Source: Litorilinea aerophila (GTDB lineage Bacteria; Chloroflexota; Anaerolineae; Caldilineales; Caldilineaceae). Taken from it: DNA of 50,176 bases. Under the pieces are notes generated by a model that searched no databases, was not told where the DNA came from, and was given only the letters and a program-made list of their open reading frames with translations. The first letter of the stretch is position 1. Each line of letters starts with the position of its first letter. Shown piece after piece: positions 25,434-33,309 of the stretch. The DNA is taken from the NCBI GenBank assembly GCA_945897075.1, contig CAMDEX010000013.1, positions 1 to 50,176 of the forward strand. The letters run 5' to 3'. The position numbers and the translations under genes were made by a program.

Positions 25434-27032
25434 ATGGAATCGCTTGATTCGATTGTTTTGACAACCATTTTGTTTTGGCCGGCGCTGTCGGCGCTGCTGG
25501 TGTTGCTCTTGGGCAGCAACGACAAACTCATCAAAAATGGATCTACCATCGCCAGTCTGCTGCCTTTGGGACTGAGCGTTTATCTGTTGACCGCCTACGA
25601 CTTAACCGTCGGCGGGATGCAGTTCAACGTGCAGGCCGAGTGGATTCCCCAACTCAACGCCAGCTTCCACCTCGGCGTGGACGGGCTGAGCATTCCGCTG
25701 ATCTTCCTGACTGCGTTGCTCTCGACGTTGAGCCTTTTCTACAGCGCGGGGGTGATTCACAAGCGGGTCAAGGAATACTACATCCTCATGCATCTATTGC
25801 AGATGAGTATGCTGGGTGTCTTTATGTCTCTGGACTACGTGCTCTTCTACGTCTTTTGGGAGATCAGCCTGGTGCCGATGTACTTCCTCATCGGCGTCTG
25901 GGGCGGACAGAATCGCAGTTATGCGGCGGTCAAGTTCTTCATCTATACCCTGATTGGCTCGGTGGCGATGCTCCTGGCGATTCTGGGCGTCTACTTCGCC
26001 ACGGGCACCTTCGACATTCTGGCCGCCGCCGCGGCTCAGCCTTTCGCCGACAATCTAACGCTGGCCAGCCTGGCCTTTTGGGGTCTCTTCCTGGGCTTTG
26101 CCTTCAAAGTGCCCAGCTTCCCCTTCCACACCTGGCTGCCCGACGCCCACACCGAAGCGCCTACTGCGGGTAGTGTGATTCTGGCCGGTGTTCTGTTGAA
26201 GTTGGGTGCCTACGGTCTGCTGCGTATTATGCTGCCCACCTTCCCCAACGCCTCGGTCCACTGGGCACCCTGGCTGGTGGCGCTGGGCGCGATTGCCATC
26301 GTCTACGGCGCGTTTGTCTGCGTGGCCCAGACCGATCTCAAGCGGCTGATTGCCTATAGCTCGGTCAGCCATATGGGCTATGTCGTTCTGGGCATCGGCG
26401 CGGCCGCGCTGGTAATGACGCCGGACGCGCTGGAAGCGGCAGCCAACACCTTTCATCTGACGCCGCAAGCGCTCAAAGACAGTGCAGCGATGGCGATCAA
26501 CGGTGCCACACTGCAAATGTTCAACCACGGGCTAATCACCGGTGCGCTCTTCTTCCTGGTGGGCATAATCTACGAGCGGGCGCACACCCGTGACCTGGCG
26601 AAGTTTGGTGGTCTCTCTTCCAAGACCCCCTACTTCTATGGGATGATGATGGTGGCGGCCTTTGCCAGCCTGGGCTTGCCCGGTCTGGCCGGTTTCTGGG
26701 CCGAGTTCTTCACCTTCCGCGGTGCCTTTGCCCTGGTGCCGCTGTGGTCGGCCTTTGGCACAATTGGTATTGTGATGACAGCGGTCTACATTCTTTACCG
26801 TATCATCCAGAATGTTTTTCTGGGCGAATACGACGCCACAAAGGTGGAGCACTGGACGACGGTGGACGGTCACCACGCCAGCGGCCCGACCGATATGGTC
26901 GCCTTTGAGAAGTGGACGTTGTGGCCGCTCGTCGCGGGTATGTTCCTGCTGGGTATCTACCCGACGCCCCTCTTGGACTTCTTCAACACATCTGCCATCG
27001 AACTGATGAATTTTGTCAGCAGGCTTTCCTAA
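25434..27032 (+). CDS. nuoM: NADH-quinone oxidoreductase subunit M (cluster 2)
   Basis: A 532-residue antiporter-like subunit. FYVFWEISLVPMYFLIGVWG (Glu143) and FKVPSFPFHTWLPDAHTEAP carry the conserved charged residues of the proton channel. It is about 38 residues longer than the copy at 39; most of the extra sequence lies in a soluble loop (TPDALEAAANTFHLTPQAL, about 325-343), with a further stretch near the C-terminus. Start ATG at 25434, preceded by GAGGAG. The stop lies 13 nt before the TTG proposed as the nuoN start. Confidence 0.96.
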   Translation: MESLDSIVLTTILFWPALSALLVLLLGSNDKLIKNGSTIASLLPLGLSVYLLTAYDLTVGGMQFNVQAEWIPQLNASFHLGVDGLSIPLIFLTALLSTLSLFYSAGVIHKRVKEYYILMHLLQMSMLGVFMSLDYVLFYVFWEISLVPMYFLIGVWGGQNRSYAAVKFFIYTLIGSVAMLLAILGVYFATGTFDILAAAAAQPFADNLTLASLAFWGLFLGFAFKVPSFPFHTWLPDAHTEAPTAGSVILAGVLLKLGAYGLLRIMLPTFPNASVHWAPWLVALGAIAIVYGAFVCVAQTDLKRLIAYSSVSHMGYVVLGIGAAALVMTPDALEAAANTFHLTPQALKDSAAMAINGATLQMFNHGLITGALFFLVGIIYERAHTRDLAKFGGLSSKTPYFYGMMMVAAFASLGLPGLAGFWAEFFTFRGAFALVPLWSAFGTIGIVMTAVYILYRIIQNVFLGEYDATKVEHWTTVDGHHASGPTDMVAFEKWTLWPLVAGMFLLGIYPTPLLDFFNTSAIELMNFVSRLS

Positions 27033-27045
27033 CGGGGGTGACGTC

Positions 27046-28539
27046 TTGAACGACCTCGGATTGATCTTACCTGAGATCATACTCCTCATTGGCGGGCTGT
27101 TGATCTTCTGCCTGGACGTGGCCAGTGATCCCAAAGCAGAGGGCAAGCGTACGGGCGCAAGCTATATGGCGCTCGCCATCCTCTTCATCGCGGCTGCGCT
27201 GCTTGCCAGTATGCTCCAGTTGAAGGTGACGGAGCCGCAGGTGGCCTATTCGATGATGACCATTGACAGCTTTGCGATGTTCATCAAAGTCACGATTCTG
27301 GCCGGGATGGTGCTGATCGCGATTGCGGGCGGCGGCTACATGAATAAGCGCACGCAGAACCAGGGCGAATTCTGGACCTTCTATCTGATGGTCAGTCTGG
27401 CCATGTGTGTGGCGGCCAGCGCCAACAATCTGGTGCTGATCTACGTCACCATTGAGTTTCTCTCCATCACAAGTTATATGCTGGCCGGTTTCTTCCGGGC
27501 AGATCGCCGCAGCAACGAGGCGGGTCTGAAATACTTCCTCTATGGCTCGGTCGCCTCGGCGGTGATGCTCTATGGCATCAGCCTGCTCTACGGCGCAACG
27601 GGTTCGCTCTATTTGGCCGACATCGCCACCTTCTTTGCCGCCGCGATGGAAGGCCAAACAAAGATGCACGGCATCGCCTTTGCCGCTCTGCCCGCCACTG
27701 TGCTGACTTTGGCTGGGCTGGGCTTCAAAGCCAGCCTGGCCCCCTTCCACCAGTGGGCACCGGACACCTACGACGGCTCGCCCACACCGGTGGCGACTTA
27801 TCTCTCCACGGCTTCCAAGACCGCGGCCTTCGCTGTGATCGCGCGTGTCTTTATCGTCGGCCTCGCCCCCTTCCAGGTGAATTGGGTGCCTATTCTGGCT
27901 GGGCTGAGCATCATTACAATGACGATGGGCAACCTGGCCGCGCTGCGCCAGACGAATGTGAAACGGCTGCTTGCCTATAGTTCTGTAGCCCAGGCCGGTT
28001 ACATTCTGATGGGGCTGGTGGCTGTGACCACCCTCTCCACCAGCGGGATGGATGGGCTGAACGGCGTGCTGCTCTATCTCTTCGCCTATCTCTTTACGAA
28101 TGTCGGCGCATTCCTGGTGATTATGGCCGTGGAAGAGACCACCGGCAGCACGGAGATCAGCGCCTTCCACGGGCTGATCCACCGCGCGCCGGGTCTGGCC
28201 GTGATGTTCGTCATCTTTCTGCTCAGTCTCACCGGCATTCCGCTGACCGGCGGCTTCCTGGGCAAGTTCTATGTCTTCGGCGCAGCCATCCAACACCAAT
28301 ACTTCTGGCTGGCCGCGGCGGGCCTGGTCAACGCGGGTATCGCCGCCTTCTACTACCTGAATATCGTGCGGGCGATGTTTTTCACCGACGACAAGGGGTC
28401 GGTCCTCACCGCTCCGATGGGCATACAGATCAGCCTCGTCATCTGCACGGTGGCGACGCTGTGGATGGGTGTCTATCCCTCCAGCGTTATCGAGTGGGTG
28501 AATACGGCCTCGGCGCAGATTCTGGCGCTTGCGCAGTAG
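27046..28539 (+). CDS. nuoN: NADH-quinone oxidoreductase subunit N (cluster 2)
   Basis: Third antiporter-like subunit, about 497 residues and 14 helices. IYVTIEFLSITSYMLAGFFR and FKASLAPFHQWAPDTYDGSP are the NuoN signatures. The TTG at 27046 is preferred: GGGGGTG lies six bases before it and the protein then begins LNDLGLILPE, as the family does (LGLLLPE). The ATG at 27013 would overlap nuoM by 20 nt and adds odd residues. It is the last gene of cluster 2 and the only nuoN visible; a strong terminator follows. Confidence 0.95.
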   Translation: MNDLGLILPEIILLIGGLLIFCLDVASDPKAEGKRTGASYMALAILFIAAALLASMLQLKVTEPQVAYSMMTIDSFAMFIKVTILAGMVLIAIAGGGYMNKRTQNQGEFWTFYLMVSLAMCVAASANNLVLIYVTIEFLSITSYMLAGFFRADRRSNEAGLKYFLYGSVASAVMLYGISLLYGATGSLYLADIATFFAAAMEGQTKMHGIAFAALPATVLTLAGLGFKASLAPFHQWAPDTYDGSPTPVATYLSTASKTAAFAVIARVFIVGLAPFQVNWVPILAGLSIITMTMGNLAALRQTNVKRLLAYSSVAQAGYILMGLVAVTTLSTSGMDGLNGVLLYLFAYLFTNVGAFLVIMAVEETTGSTEISAFHGLIHRAPGLAVMFVIFLLSLTGIPLTGGFLGKFYVFGAAIQHQYFWLAAAGLVNAGIAAFYYLNIVRAMFFTDDKGSVLTAPMGIQISLVICTVATLWMGVYPSSVIEWVNTASAQILALAQ

Positions 28540-28572
28540 ACGTAGCGGGTGGGCAAATCAGATAAGCACTGT

Positions 28573-28612
28573 AAAAGGGTAGAGACACGGTATGCTGTGT
28601 CTCTACCTTTTT
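28573..28612 (+). terminator. Rho-independent terminator after nuoN
   Basis: GGTAGAGACAC (28578-28588) pairs with GTGTCTCTACC (28597-28607) across an 8-nt loop, followed by TTTTT and preceded by AAAA. It lies 34 nt after the nuoN stop and marks the end of cluster 2. The A- and T-runs also allow some bidirectional action. Confidence 0.88.
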
Positions 28613-28768
28613 GTTACGCAACGCTGCCGTTGGGTCCGATGTGGTTGCCCTGTGATGGAGTATGTCTCGTTGACTAGAGGGAGATGGGGTTGTATACTGC
28701 ATCCATCGGGTGGAATGAGTTACGGTCTCTATATTGTAGTACAATGGTACGAGAAGGGGGGCATACCC

Positions 28769-29038
28769 ATGCCACGGATTCTGTACACAAACGAAGAAAT
28801 TGCGCAGCGAGGCAATGAGTTGTATCGGCAGACGATTCGCGATCAAGTTTTGCCCCACCACAAGGGGAAGTTCTTGGTACTTGATATTGAATCGGGTGAC
28901 TACGAAGTAGACGAAGATGATTTGAGTGCCGAAGAGGTATTGCGTCTCCGCCGCCCGACAGGCATCTTCTTTGGCTTACGCATCGGGTATACCTCGGCTT
29001 ACACACTGTCAGGGCGCATGATCGAGGAAGTAGCATGA
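28769..29038 (+). CDS. Small hypothetical protein paired with an aspartic protease
   Basis: An 89-residue acidic protein: LYRQTIRDQVLPHHKGKFLV, then a D/E-rich stretch with DIESGDYEVDEDD, ending in FFGLRIGYTSAYTLSGR. I recall similar small proteins beside clan AA proteases in Cyanobacteria and Chloroflexota, but no function is known to me. The ATG at 28769 lies 10 nt after a GAAGGGGGG ribosome site; farther upstream the frame encodes terminator and spacer sequence. It overlaps the next start by 4 nt (ATGA), so the two are translationally coupled. Confidence 0.78.
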   Translation: MPRILYTNEEIAQRGNELYRQTIRDQVLPHHKGKFLVLDIESGDYEVDEDDLSAEEVLRLRRPTGIFFGLRIGYTSAYTLSGRMIEEVA

Positions 29039-29406
29039 TCACAGGCCAGGTCAATCCAGCGCTGGAAGCAACGATTCCTATGCAGGTGATAGGCGCGCAG
29101 GGGCAATCGCTGGAGGTCACGGTCGTGATTGACACGGGGTACAACGGCGGATTATCGCTGCCAATGGCGATAGTAGATGCTTTGTCACTCCCACAAGCGG
29201 CTTCCCGCGAGGTGACGTTGGGCGATGCGAGTCGCAAAGTTTTTGCCTTCTACAATGCCGAGGTGCTATGGGATGGACAGCGGCACAAGGTGCGGGTTTT
29301 ATGTGTAGAAGGCGACCCTTTGCTGGGTACGGCTTTGTTACGTGGGTACAAACTAGAGGCTGACTTTGTTGAAGGCGGTTCTGTTGTGATTGAGGCGCTG
29401 CCATAA
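29035..29406 (+). CDS. Clan AA (retropepsin-like) aspartic protease
   Basis: A 123-residue single-domain aspartic protease fold. The catalytic loop VIDTGYNGGLSLP (about 31-43, with D-T-G) and the later hydrophobic-hydrophobic-G motif LLGTALLRGYKLE (about 95-107) fit the clan AA half-enzyme that works as a homodimer, as in retropepsins. Substrates are unknown. Its start overlaps the stop of the upstream 89-residue gene; that protein may be its partner, substrate or regulator (inference). No signal peptide, so cytosolic. Confidence 0.85.
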   Translation: MITGQVNPALEATIPMQVIGAQGQSLEVTVVIDTGYNGGLSLPMAIVDALSLPQAASREVTLGDASRKVFAFYNAEVLWDGQRHKVRVLCVEGDPLLGTALLRGYKLEADFVEGGSVVIEALP

Positions 29407-29791
29407 TTCATCCATGTAGGCTGGCACAGTAAGTGAAACCGCCGCCAAACATACATTGCACTTGACGCCACCGGATCTGCTGACGTAGGCCGTTGAAAAT
29501 GTTTCCGTGATCAGCCCCCATTGGGGTAGTTATATGGAATAATTCCGTATAATAACTGTGATTTCACTTATATTTTTCACGGTTTTTTAATTAGTTCCTC
29601 CGACTTTGGCAATAAAAAGCAGCGATTTTAGGGATTTTGTCCACGTCAGATCGGTTGCCATATCGGCTTGGTTGTAAGTGGGACAAACAAACTGCTTTTA
29701 TGCCAATTTTGACCTCTTGGTGGGAGAAAATCTTTGACCGCCAAAACATAAGCGAAATCAGAGTAAGTTGCGATTACCCAGAAAATTGATA
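29407..29791. other. AT-rich spacer without a gene
   Basis: About 385 bases with no supported gene, RNA or long hairpin. Composition drops towards the AT-rich trio of genes at 29889-30691, as at an island border. The end of the stretch runs into a promoter at 29792. Confidence 0.4.
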
Positions 29792-29820
29792 TTGACCGAA
29801 AAGTATGTCTGTGCTATCGT
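29792..29820 (+). promoter_or_regulatory. Promoter for the three small unknown genes
   Basis: TTGACC (29792-29797), a 17-nt spacer and TATCGT (29815-29820). Transcription would start at about 29827, after the ATG at 29805, which argues that the first gene begins at a later codon such as 29889. Confidence 0.5.
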
Positions 29821-29888
29821 ATGGTTGCCGATCTGAGAAACGATCTGAATCGATAGAAGCAGGTTCTAGTGTTAGACGGGCTGTATGT

Positions 29889-30107
29889 ATGGTTGACGAC
29901 TTTCCTACAGATGAAGATCGAATGATTTACAGACTACACGTTCACCGAAATATGATTACGTGGGTTATTAAACGATTTGCCGATGTAGGCATACAAGCGA
30001 AAAGAACGACCGGAAATGATCCACAGGGAGATATTGTTCTCCTTGATCCAGCCGATATACCTCGTGTTCAACAAATCATTCGCGACATCCAAGCAGGGAA
30101 TAGGTAG
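29889..30107 (+). CDS. Small hypothetical protein, first of a three-gene set
   Basis: A 72-residue protein (MVDDFPTDEDRMIYRLHVHR...) of mixed alpha/beta look, with no motif I recognise. The start at 29889 is a compromise: the promoter at 29792-29820 excludes the ATG at 29805, and a later ATG at 29922 is also possible. It ends 3 nt before the next gene. Codon use is more AT-rich than the flanking operons, suggesting recent acquisition with its two neighbours. Confidence 0.5.
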   Translation: MVDDFPTDEDRMIYRLHVHRNMITWVIKRFADVGIQAKRTTGNDPQGDIVLLDPADIPRVQQIIRDIQAGNR

Positions 30108-30110
30108 GGC

Positions 30111-30317
30111 ATGTCGTATATTGAAATCAAAACACGCAAATACATTGATGCCGCGCTTGCCCAACAGATCATCCATAAACAGACAGTGATTGGTCTTCTG
30201 ACAACAGGGAAAATCACCACGCCAGCGAAAAAAATGTTTGATCAAGCCGGTATTGCGTGGGCAGAAAACATTTCGGAAAAACACTTTATGAACGTTGATG
30301 AAAGCGAGGTGACGTAA
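30111..30317 (+). CDS. Small hypothetical protein, second of a three-gene set
   Basis: A 68-residue protein. The stretch QTVIGLLTTGKITTPAKKMF followed by DQAGIAWAENI resembles the C-terminal part of restriction-endonuclease-like (Mrr/RecB-fold) domains, where a beta strand, T-x-x-x-T and an A-x-x-A-G-I helix often occur. The catalytic part is not visible, so it may be a fragment or a new small fold. It overlaps the next start by one base (TAATG). Weak AGGTAGGGC ribosome site upstream. Confidence 0.6.
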   Translation: MSYIEIKTRKYIDAALAQQIIHKQTVIGLLTTGKITTPAKKMFDQAGIAWAENISEKHFMNVDESEVT

Positions 30318-30691
30318 TGTTAGATATTAGTTTGTATTCAGTGACAGGGAAACCGCCGATTAGCATAGACGTTTCCGAGAGCTTTTATCACTGGTTGATT
30401 CAGAGTGATTTTGCGGAAATCGGTGTTGCTCGTCCTCATGCTATCCAGTTTGACGATGAAACAGTTGAGCTGGATGTTGTAGATTTGGAAAAAGGCAACG
30501 TCAGCAATCGCCAGCGGTTTCGGGAATTTTTGCTTGAAGTCATAGCGCAAGAAGCCTGTACGATGTTACAGCATCTTGGAGAGTCACCGTCACAAGAAAA
30601 ATATCAGCACTGCACGTACAAATTAAGACGATTGCAGCAACTGCGACTGGGTATTGAGGACAAAAGCTATCAATTTCTCCAAAGAGCATGA
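30317..30691 (+). CDS. Hypothetical protein, third of a three-gene set
   Basis: A 124-residue acidic protein: an N-terminal beta-rich part (MLDISLYSVTGKPPISIDVS), DDETVELDVVDLEKGN in the middle and a helical C-terminal half with many Gln and Leu (CTYKLRRLQQLRLGIEDKS). I do not recognise the family. It is fused to its predecessor by a TAATG stop-start overlap, and GAGGTGA provides the ribosome site. The three genes form a compact unit with its own promoter. Confidence 0.65.
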   Translation: MLDISLYSVTGKPPISIDVSESFYHWLIQSDFAEIGVARPHAIQFDDETVELDVVDLEKGNVSNRQRFREFLLEVIAQEACTMLQHLGESPSQEKYQHCTYKLRRLQQLRLGIEDKSYQFLQRA

Positions 30692-30734
30692 ATCCAAAAG
30701 CCTTTTACCCTACAACAACCAAGAGGTCGCCCAT

Positions 30735-31334
30735 ATGAACAGCCTGTGGATGGAATGGAAGGGCGAGGTGATTGCCCAGTATCAAGAGCAGAAGGCGATG
30801 GCCGATGCCGCGTTGGGGAAAGTGGATGATGCGCTCTTCTTTGCCCATCTGCGGGAAAATGGGGATGAGCATACCAATAGCCTTGCTATTTTGGTCAAAC
30901 ACATCAGCGGCAACTTTATTTCACGCTGGACTGACTTTTTGACGACGGACGGCGAGAAGCCCACCCGCCAGCGACCACACGAATTTCTGCACGAAGAGAG
31001 CGATGACCGCGCCCAGATTATGCAGCGCTGGGAAGAAGGCTGGCGCATCCTCTTCACCACCCTTGCGTCGCTCCAGCAAGAAGATTTTGCCAAAACCGTC
31101 TACATCCGCGACGAGGCGCACAGTGTCGTCAAAGCTATCCTGCGCAACCTGCTCCACGCCACACACCACATCGGGCAGATGGATTTGTTGGCGGGTGCGT
31201 TGTTGCGTCCTCATGTGCTGCAATCGGATTTAGAAGCAGCCTACAGCCGCATGGCAGCGAATGAGTCACGCGAGGCAGAGGCGTTGGAATGGGTTGAAGC
31301 GACTATCGGAGATGTGAAAAATGAGACGCGGTGA
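30735..31334 (+). CDS. DUF1572 family, DinB-like four-helix protein
   Basis: A 199-residue member of the DUF1572 branch of the DinB/YfiT superfamily. HLRENGDEHTNSLAILVKHI followed by SGNFISRWTDFLTTDGEKP is the family N-terminal signature, and NLLHATHHIGQMDLLAGALL gives the His pattern that could bind a metal with the earlier His (HTN). Biological role unknown; DinB-fold proteins include thiol-dependent transferases. The ATG at 30735 is favoured because homology starts there. The last 14 nt overlap the MazF-like gene. Confidence 0.82.
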   Translation: MNSLWMEWKGEVIAQYQEQKAMADAALGKVDDALFFAHLRENGDEHTNSLAILVKHISGNFISRWTDFLTTDGEKPTRQRPHEFLHEESDDRAQIMQRWEEGWRILFTTLASLQQEDFAKTVYIRDEAHSVVKAILRNLLHATHHIGQMDLLAGALLRPHVLQSDLEAAYSRMAANESREAEALEWVEATIGDVKNETR

Positions 31335-31641
31335 GGTGTGGTGGGTGAATTTCGAGCCGTCTGTAGGTGGTGAAATCCAAAAGCAGCGCCCTGCCATTAT
31401 CGTCAGCAATGATGCTTCCAACAAACACCTGAATCGTGTCCAAGTGGTGCCTATCACCAGCAACGTGGACAAGTTGTATCCGAGCGAGGCGTATGTCACG
31501 CTTAATGGTGACGCGCGTAAAGCTGTAGCCGACCAACTCACAACGGTGAGTAAGTCACGCCTCAGCAACCAAATTGGTAAATTGTCTACTGACGATATGA
31601 AGAAAATAGTGCAGGCCATTAAGACGCAACTCGACCTATAG
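31321..31641 (+). CDS. MazF/PemK-family endoribonuclease toxin
   Basis: A 106-residue toxin of the MazF/PemK superfamily, sequence-specific mRNA interferases. RRGEVWWVNFEPSVGGEIQK (2-21), RPAIIVSND and VQVVPITSN are the diagnostic beta strands, including the Arg and the Thr of the proposed active site. Its start lies inside the end of the DUF1572 gene (14-nt overlap), where an antitoxin would normally be; no MazE-like or ribbon-helix-helix partner is visible next to it. A terminator follows. Either the antitoxin is elsewhere or unrecognised, or the toxin is orphaned. Confidence 0.9.
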   Translation: MRRGEVWWVNFEPSVGGEIQKQRPAIIVSNDASNKHLNRVQVVPITSNVDKLYPSEAYVTLNGDARKAVADQLTTVSKSRLSNQIGKLSTDDMKKIVQAIKTQLDL

Positions 31642-31660
31642 TTTTACTTGACAGTTGAGA

Positions 31661-31693
31661 AAAGGCCGGGCCAATTGCAAGACCCGGCTTTTT
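31661..31693 (+). terminator. Rho-independent terminator after the MazF-like gene
   Basis: GCCGGG (31665-31670) pairs with CCCGGC (31683-31688), preceded by AAAG and followed by TTTTT. It ends the accessory strip begun at 28769. Confidence 0.8.
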
Positions 31694-31854
31694 GTTGCCC
31701 AACATTCAAGACGCGATTTCCATTGAGTAAAGAATGTTCGGATCAACTCAACCTTTTGTGCTATGATGGTTTTGATTCACATTCTTTGCAGGAATTCAAC
31801 TCTGCGGTCAGGGATTTGCTTGCATTTCGACTTCCCATCGAAGGAATAGGCCGA

Positions 31855-31884
31855 TTCGCACGGAAACTCTGCCCGTGCTATAAT
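31855..31884 (+). promoter_or_regulatory. Promoter for the CNNM pair
   Basis: A perfect TATAAT (31879-31884) stands 18 nt after TTCGCA (31855-31860); the -35 is weak. The predicted transcript would start at about 31891, 80 nt before the first CNNM gene. The rest of the 31694-31971 spacer shows no supported gene. Confidence 0.5.
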
Positions 31885-31971
31885 CACGCACGACATCCGC
31901 CTGGTCGCGACGTCTGCTACTATCCACAGCCTAACGCTTCCGATCTTTTCGACGCCTGATATTTGATCCCC

Positions 31972-33309
31972 ATGAACTGGTTTGTTATTTTTGCAGTCGT
32001 TACAATTCTGATCGGTCTGAACGCGCTGTATGTAGCAGGTGAATTTGCCACAGTCAGCGCGCGCCGCTCCCGTCTGCTCCAGATGACGGAGGAGACGGAC
32101 AACGGGGCCTTGCGTCTCCTGCTGCCCTATTTGGGGGATGTGGGCAAGCTCGATACGTACGTGGCTGCTTGCCAGATCGGCATCACAGTCTCCAGCCTGA
32201 TTCTGGGCTTTTACGGCCAGGCCACGCTCACGATAATGCTGACACCCGTATTGGTTGGCTTTGGCAGCTTTCCCCCAACCGCCGCATCGTCCATCGCCGC
32301 GATTGTTGTCCTGGCTCTGTTGACGATACTGCAAGTGGTCTTGGGAGAATTGGTACCCAAAAATATTGGGGTGCAATATCCGGAGCGATTAGCCCTCCTC
32401 ACTGTGCGGCCTGTGGGCTGGTCATTGCTCCTTTTCCGCCCGTTGATCTGGCTGTTCAACGGCAGCGGACGGCTGATCTTGCGTTTGATGGGTATGCAAG
32501 GGGTGGCCGAGCACATCCACCTGCATGCGCCAGAAGAGATCCTGATGTTGGTGGAAGAGAGCGGGGCCGGTGGTCTTCTGCACAAGGAAGAACGGCTGCT
32601 GGTGGAAAATACCCTGCGTCTGCAAGAACTCACCGTGCGCCAGGTGATGATTCCCCGCACCCGCATGCTGGCGGCGTCCGTGGAGACAAGCACGGACGAG
32701 CTATTGGCAATGCTGGCCACATCTCCCTATTCCCGCATTCCCCTTTACGACGACTCGGTGGATCAGATCATCGGTATCGTTCACATCAAAGACCTGCTCT
32801 GCCTGGAATTGCGCGGTCATCAACCCAACGCACGGGGCATTGTGCGTGAGGTTCCTTTCGTCTTTGAAAATGTAGCCGCAGAGAAGGTACTCATTTCATT
32901 GCAACAGGCCCACGACAGCGTAGCCATCGTTCTGGATGAATACGGGGGCACGGGCGGCATCGTAGCGCTGGAGGACCTGATCGAGGAGATTTTTGGTGAA
33001 CTGCAGGATGAATTTGACATCGAATTGCCAGCCCTACAGATCCAGGCGGATGACCGGGTGATCGTGCGTGGGGATGTTCTGCTCACAGATTTGCAGCAAT
33101 GGCTCGATCTCGCCTTGACGGGTGAGGAAGTGGACACCATTGGCGGTCTGATCTTTAGCCACGCCGGGCGCGTGCCCGCCGAGAAGGAAGAATTCGAGAT
33201 TGACGGGGTGATGATCCGTGTGGAGCGTATGGACGGCAAGGGGATCGTCGCGGTGAGTCTGGCTCTTTCCCCCGAAAAGATCTGGCAACTGCGCGAGGAG
33301 CGGTTTTGA
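31972..33309 (+). CDS. CNNM/CorC-type transporter (hemolysin family), copy 1
   Basis: A 445-residue membrane protein of the CNNM/HlyC-CorC family, linked to Mg2+ or other divalent-ion export. Architecture: DUF21 membrane domain with about four helices (1-185), two CBS domains (about 200-325; VMIPRTRMLAASVE and GIVHIKDLL), then a CorC_HlyC domain (VLDEYGGTGGIVALEDLIEE, later GEEVDTIGGLIF). The start is taken as ATG at 31972; a TTG 9 nt earlier is possible. The stop overlaps the next start (TGATG), so the two copies are co-translated. Confidence 0.92.
   Translation: MNWFVIFAVVTILIGLNALYVAGEFATVSARRSRLLQMTEETDNGALRLLLPYLGDVGKLDTYVAACQIGITVSSLILGFYGQATLTIMLTPVLVGFGSFPPTAASSIAAIVVLALLTILQVVLGELVPKNIGVQYPERLALLTVRPVGWSLLLFRPLIWLFNGSGRLILRLMGMQGVAEHIHLHAPEEILMLVEESGAGGLLHKEERLLVENTLRLQELTVRQVMIPRTRMLAASVETSTDELLAMLATSPYSRIPLYDDSVDQIIGIVHIKDLLCLELRGHQPNARGIVREVPFVFENVAAEKVLISLQQAHDSVAIVLDEYGGTGGIVALEDLIEEIFGELQDEFDIELPALQIQADDRVIVRGDVLLTDLQQWLDLALTGEEVDTIGGLIFSHAGRVPAEKEEFEIDGVMIRVERMDGKGIVAVSLALSPEKIWQLREERF

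Noticed and set aside
31648-31959. 103-codon frame before the CNNM genes
   Set aside because: It runs through a terminator hairpin and the TATAAT promoter, so translation is implausible.
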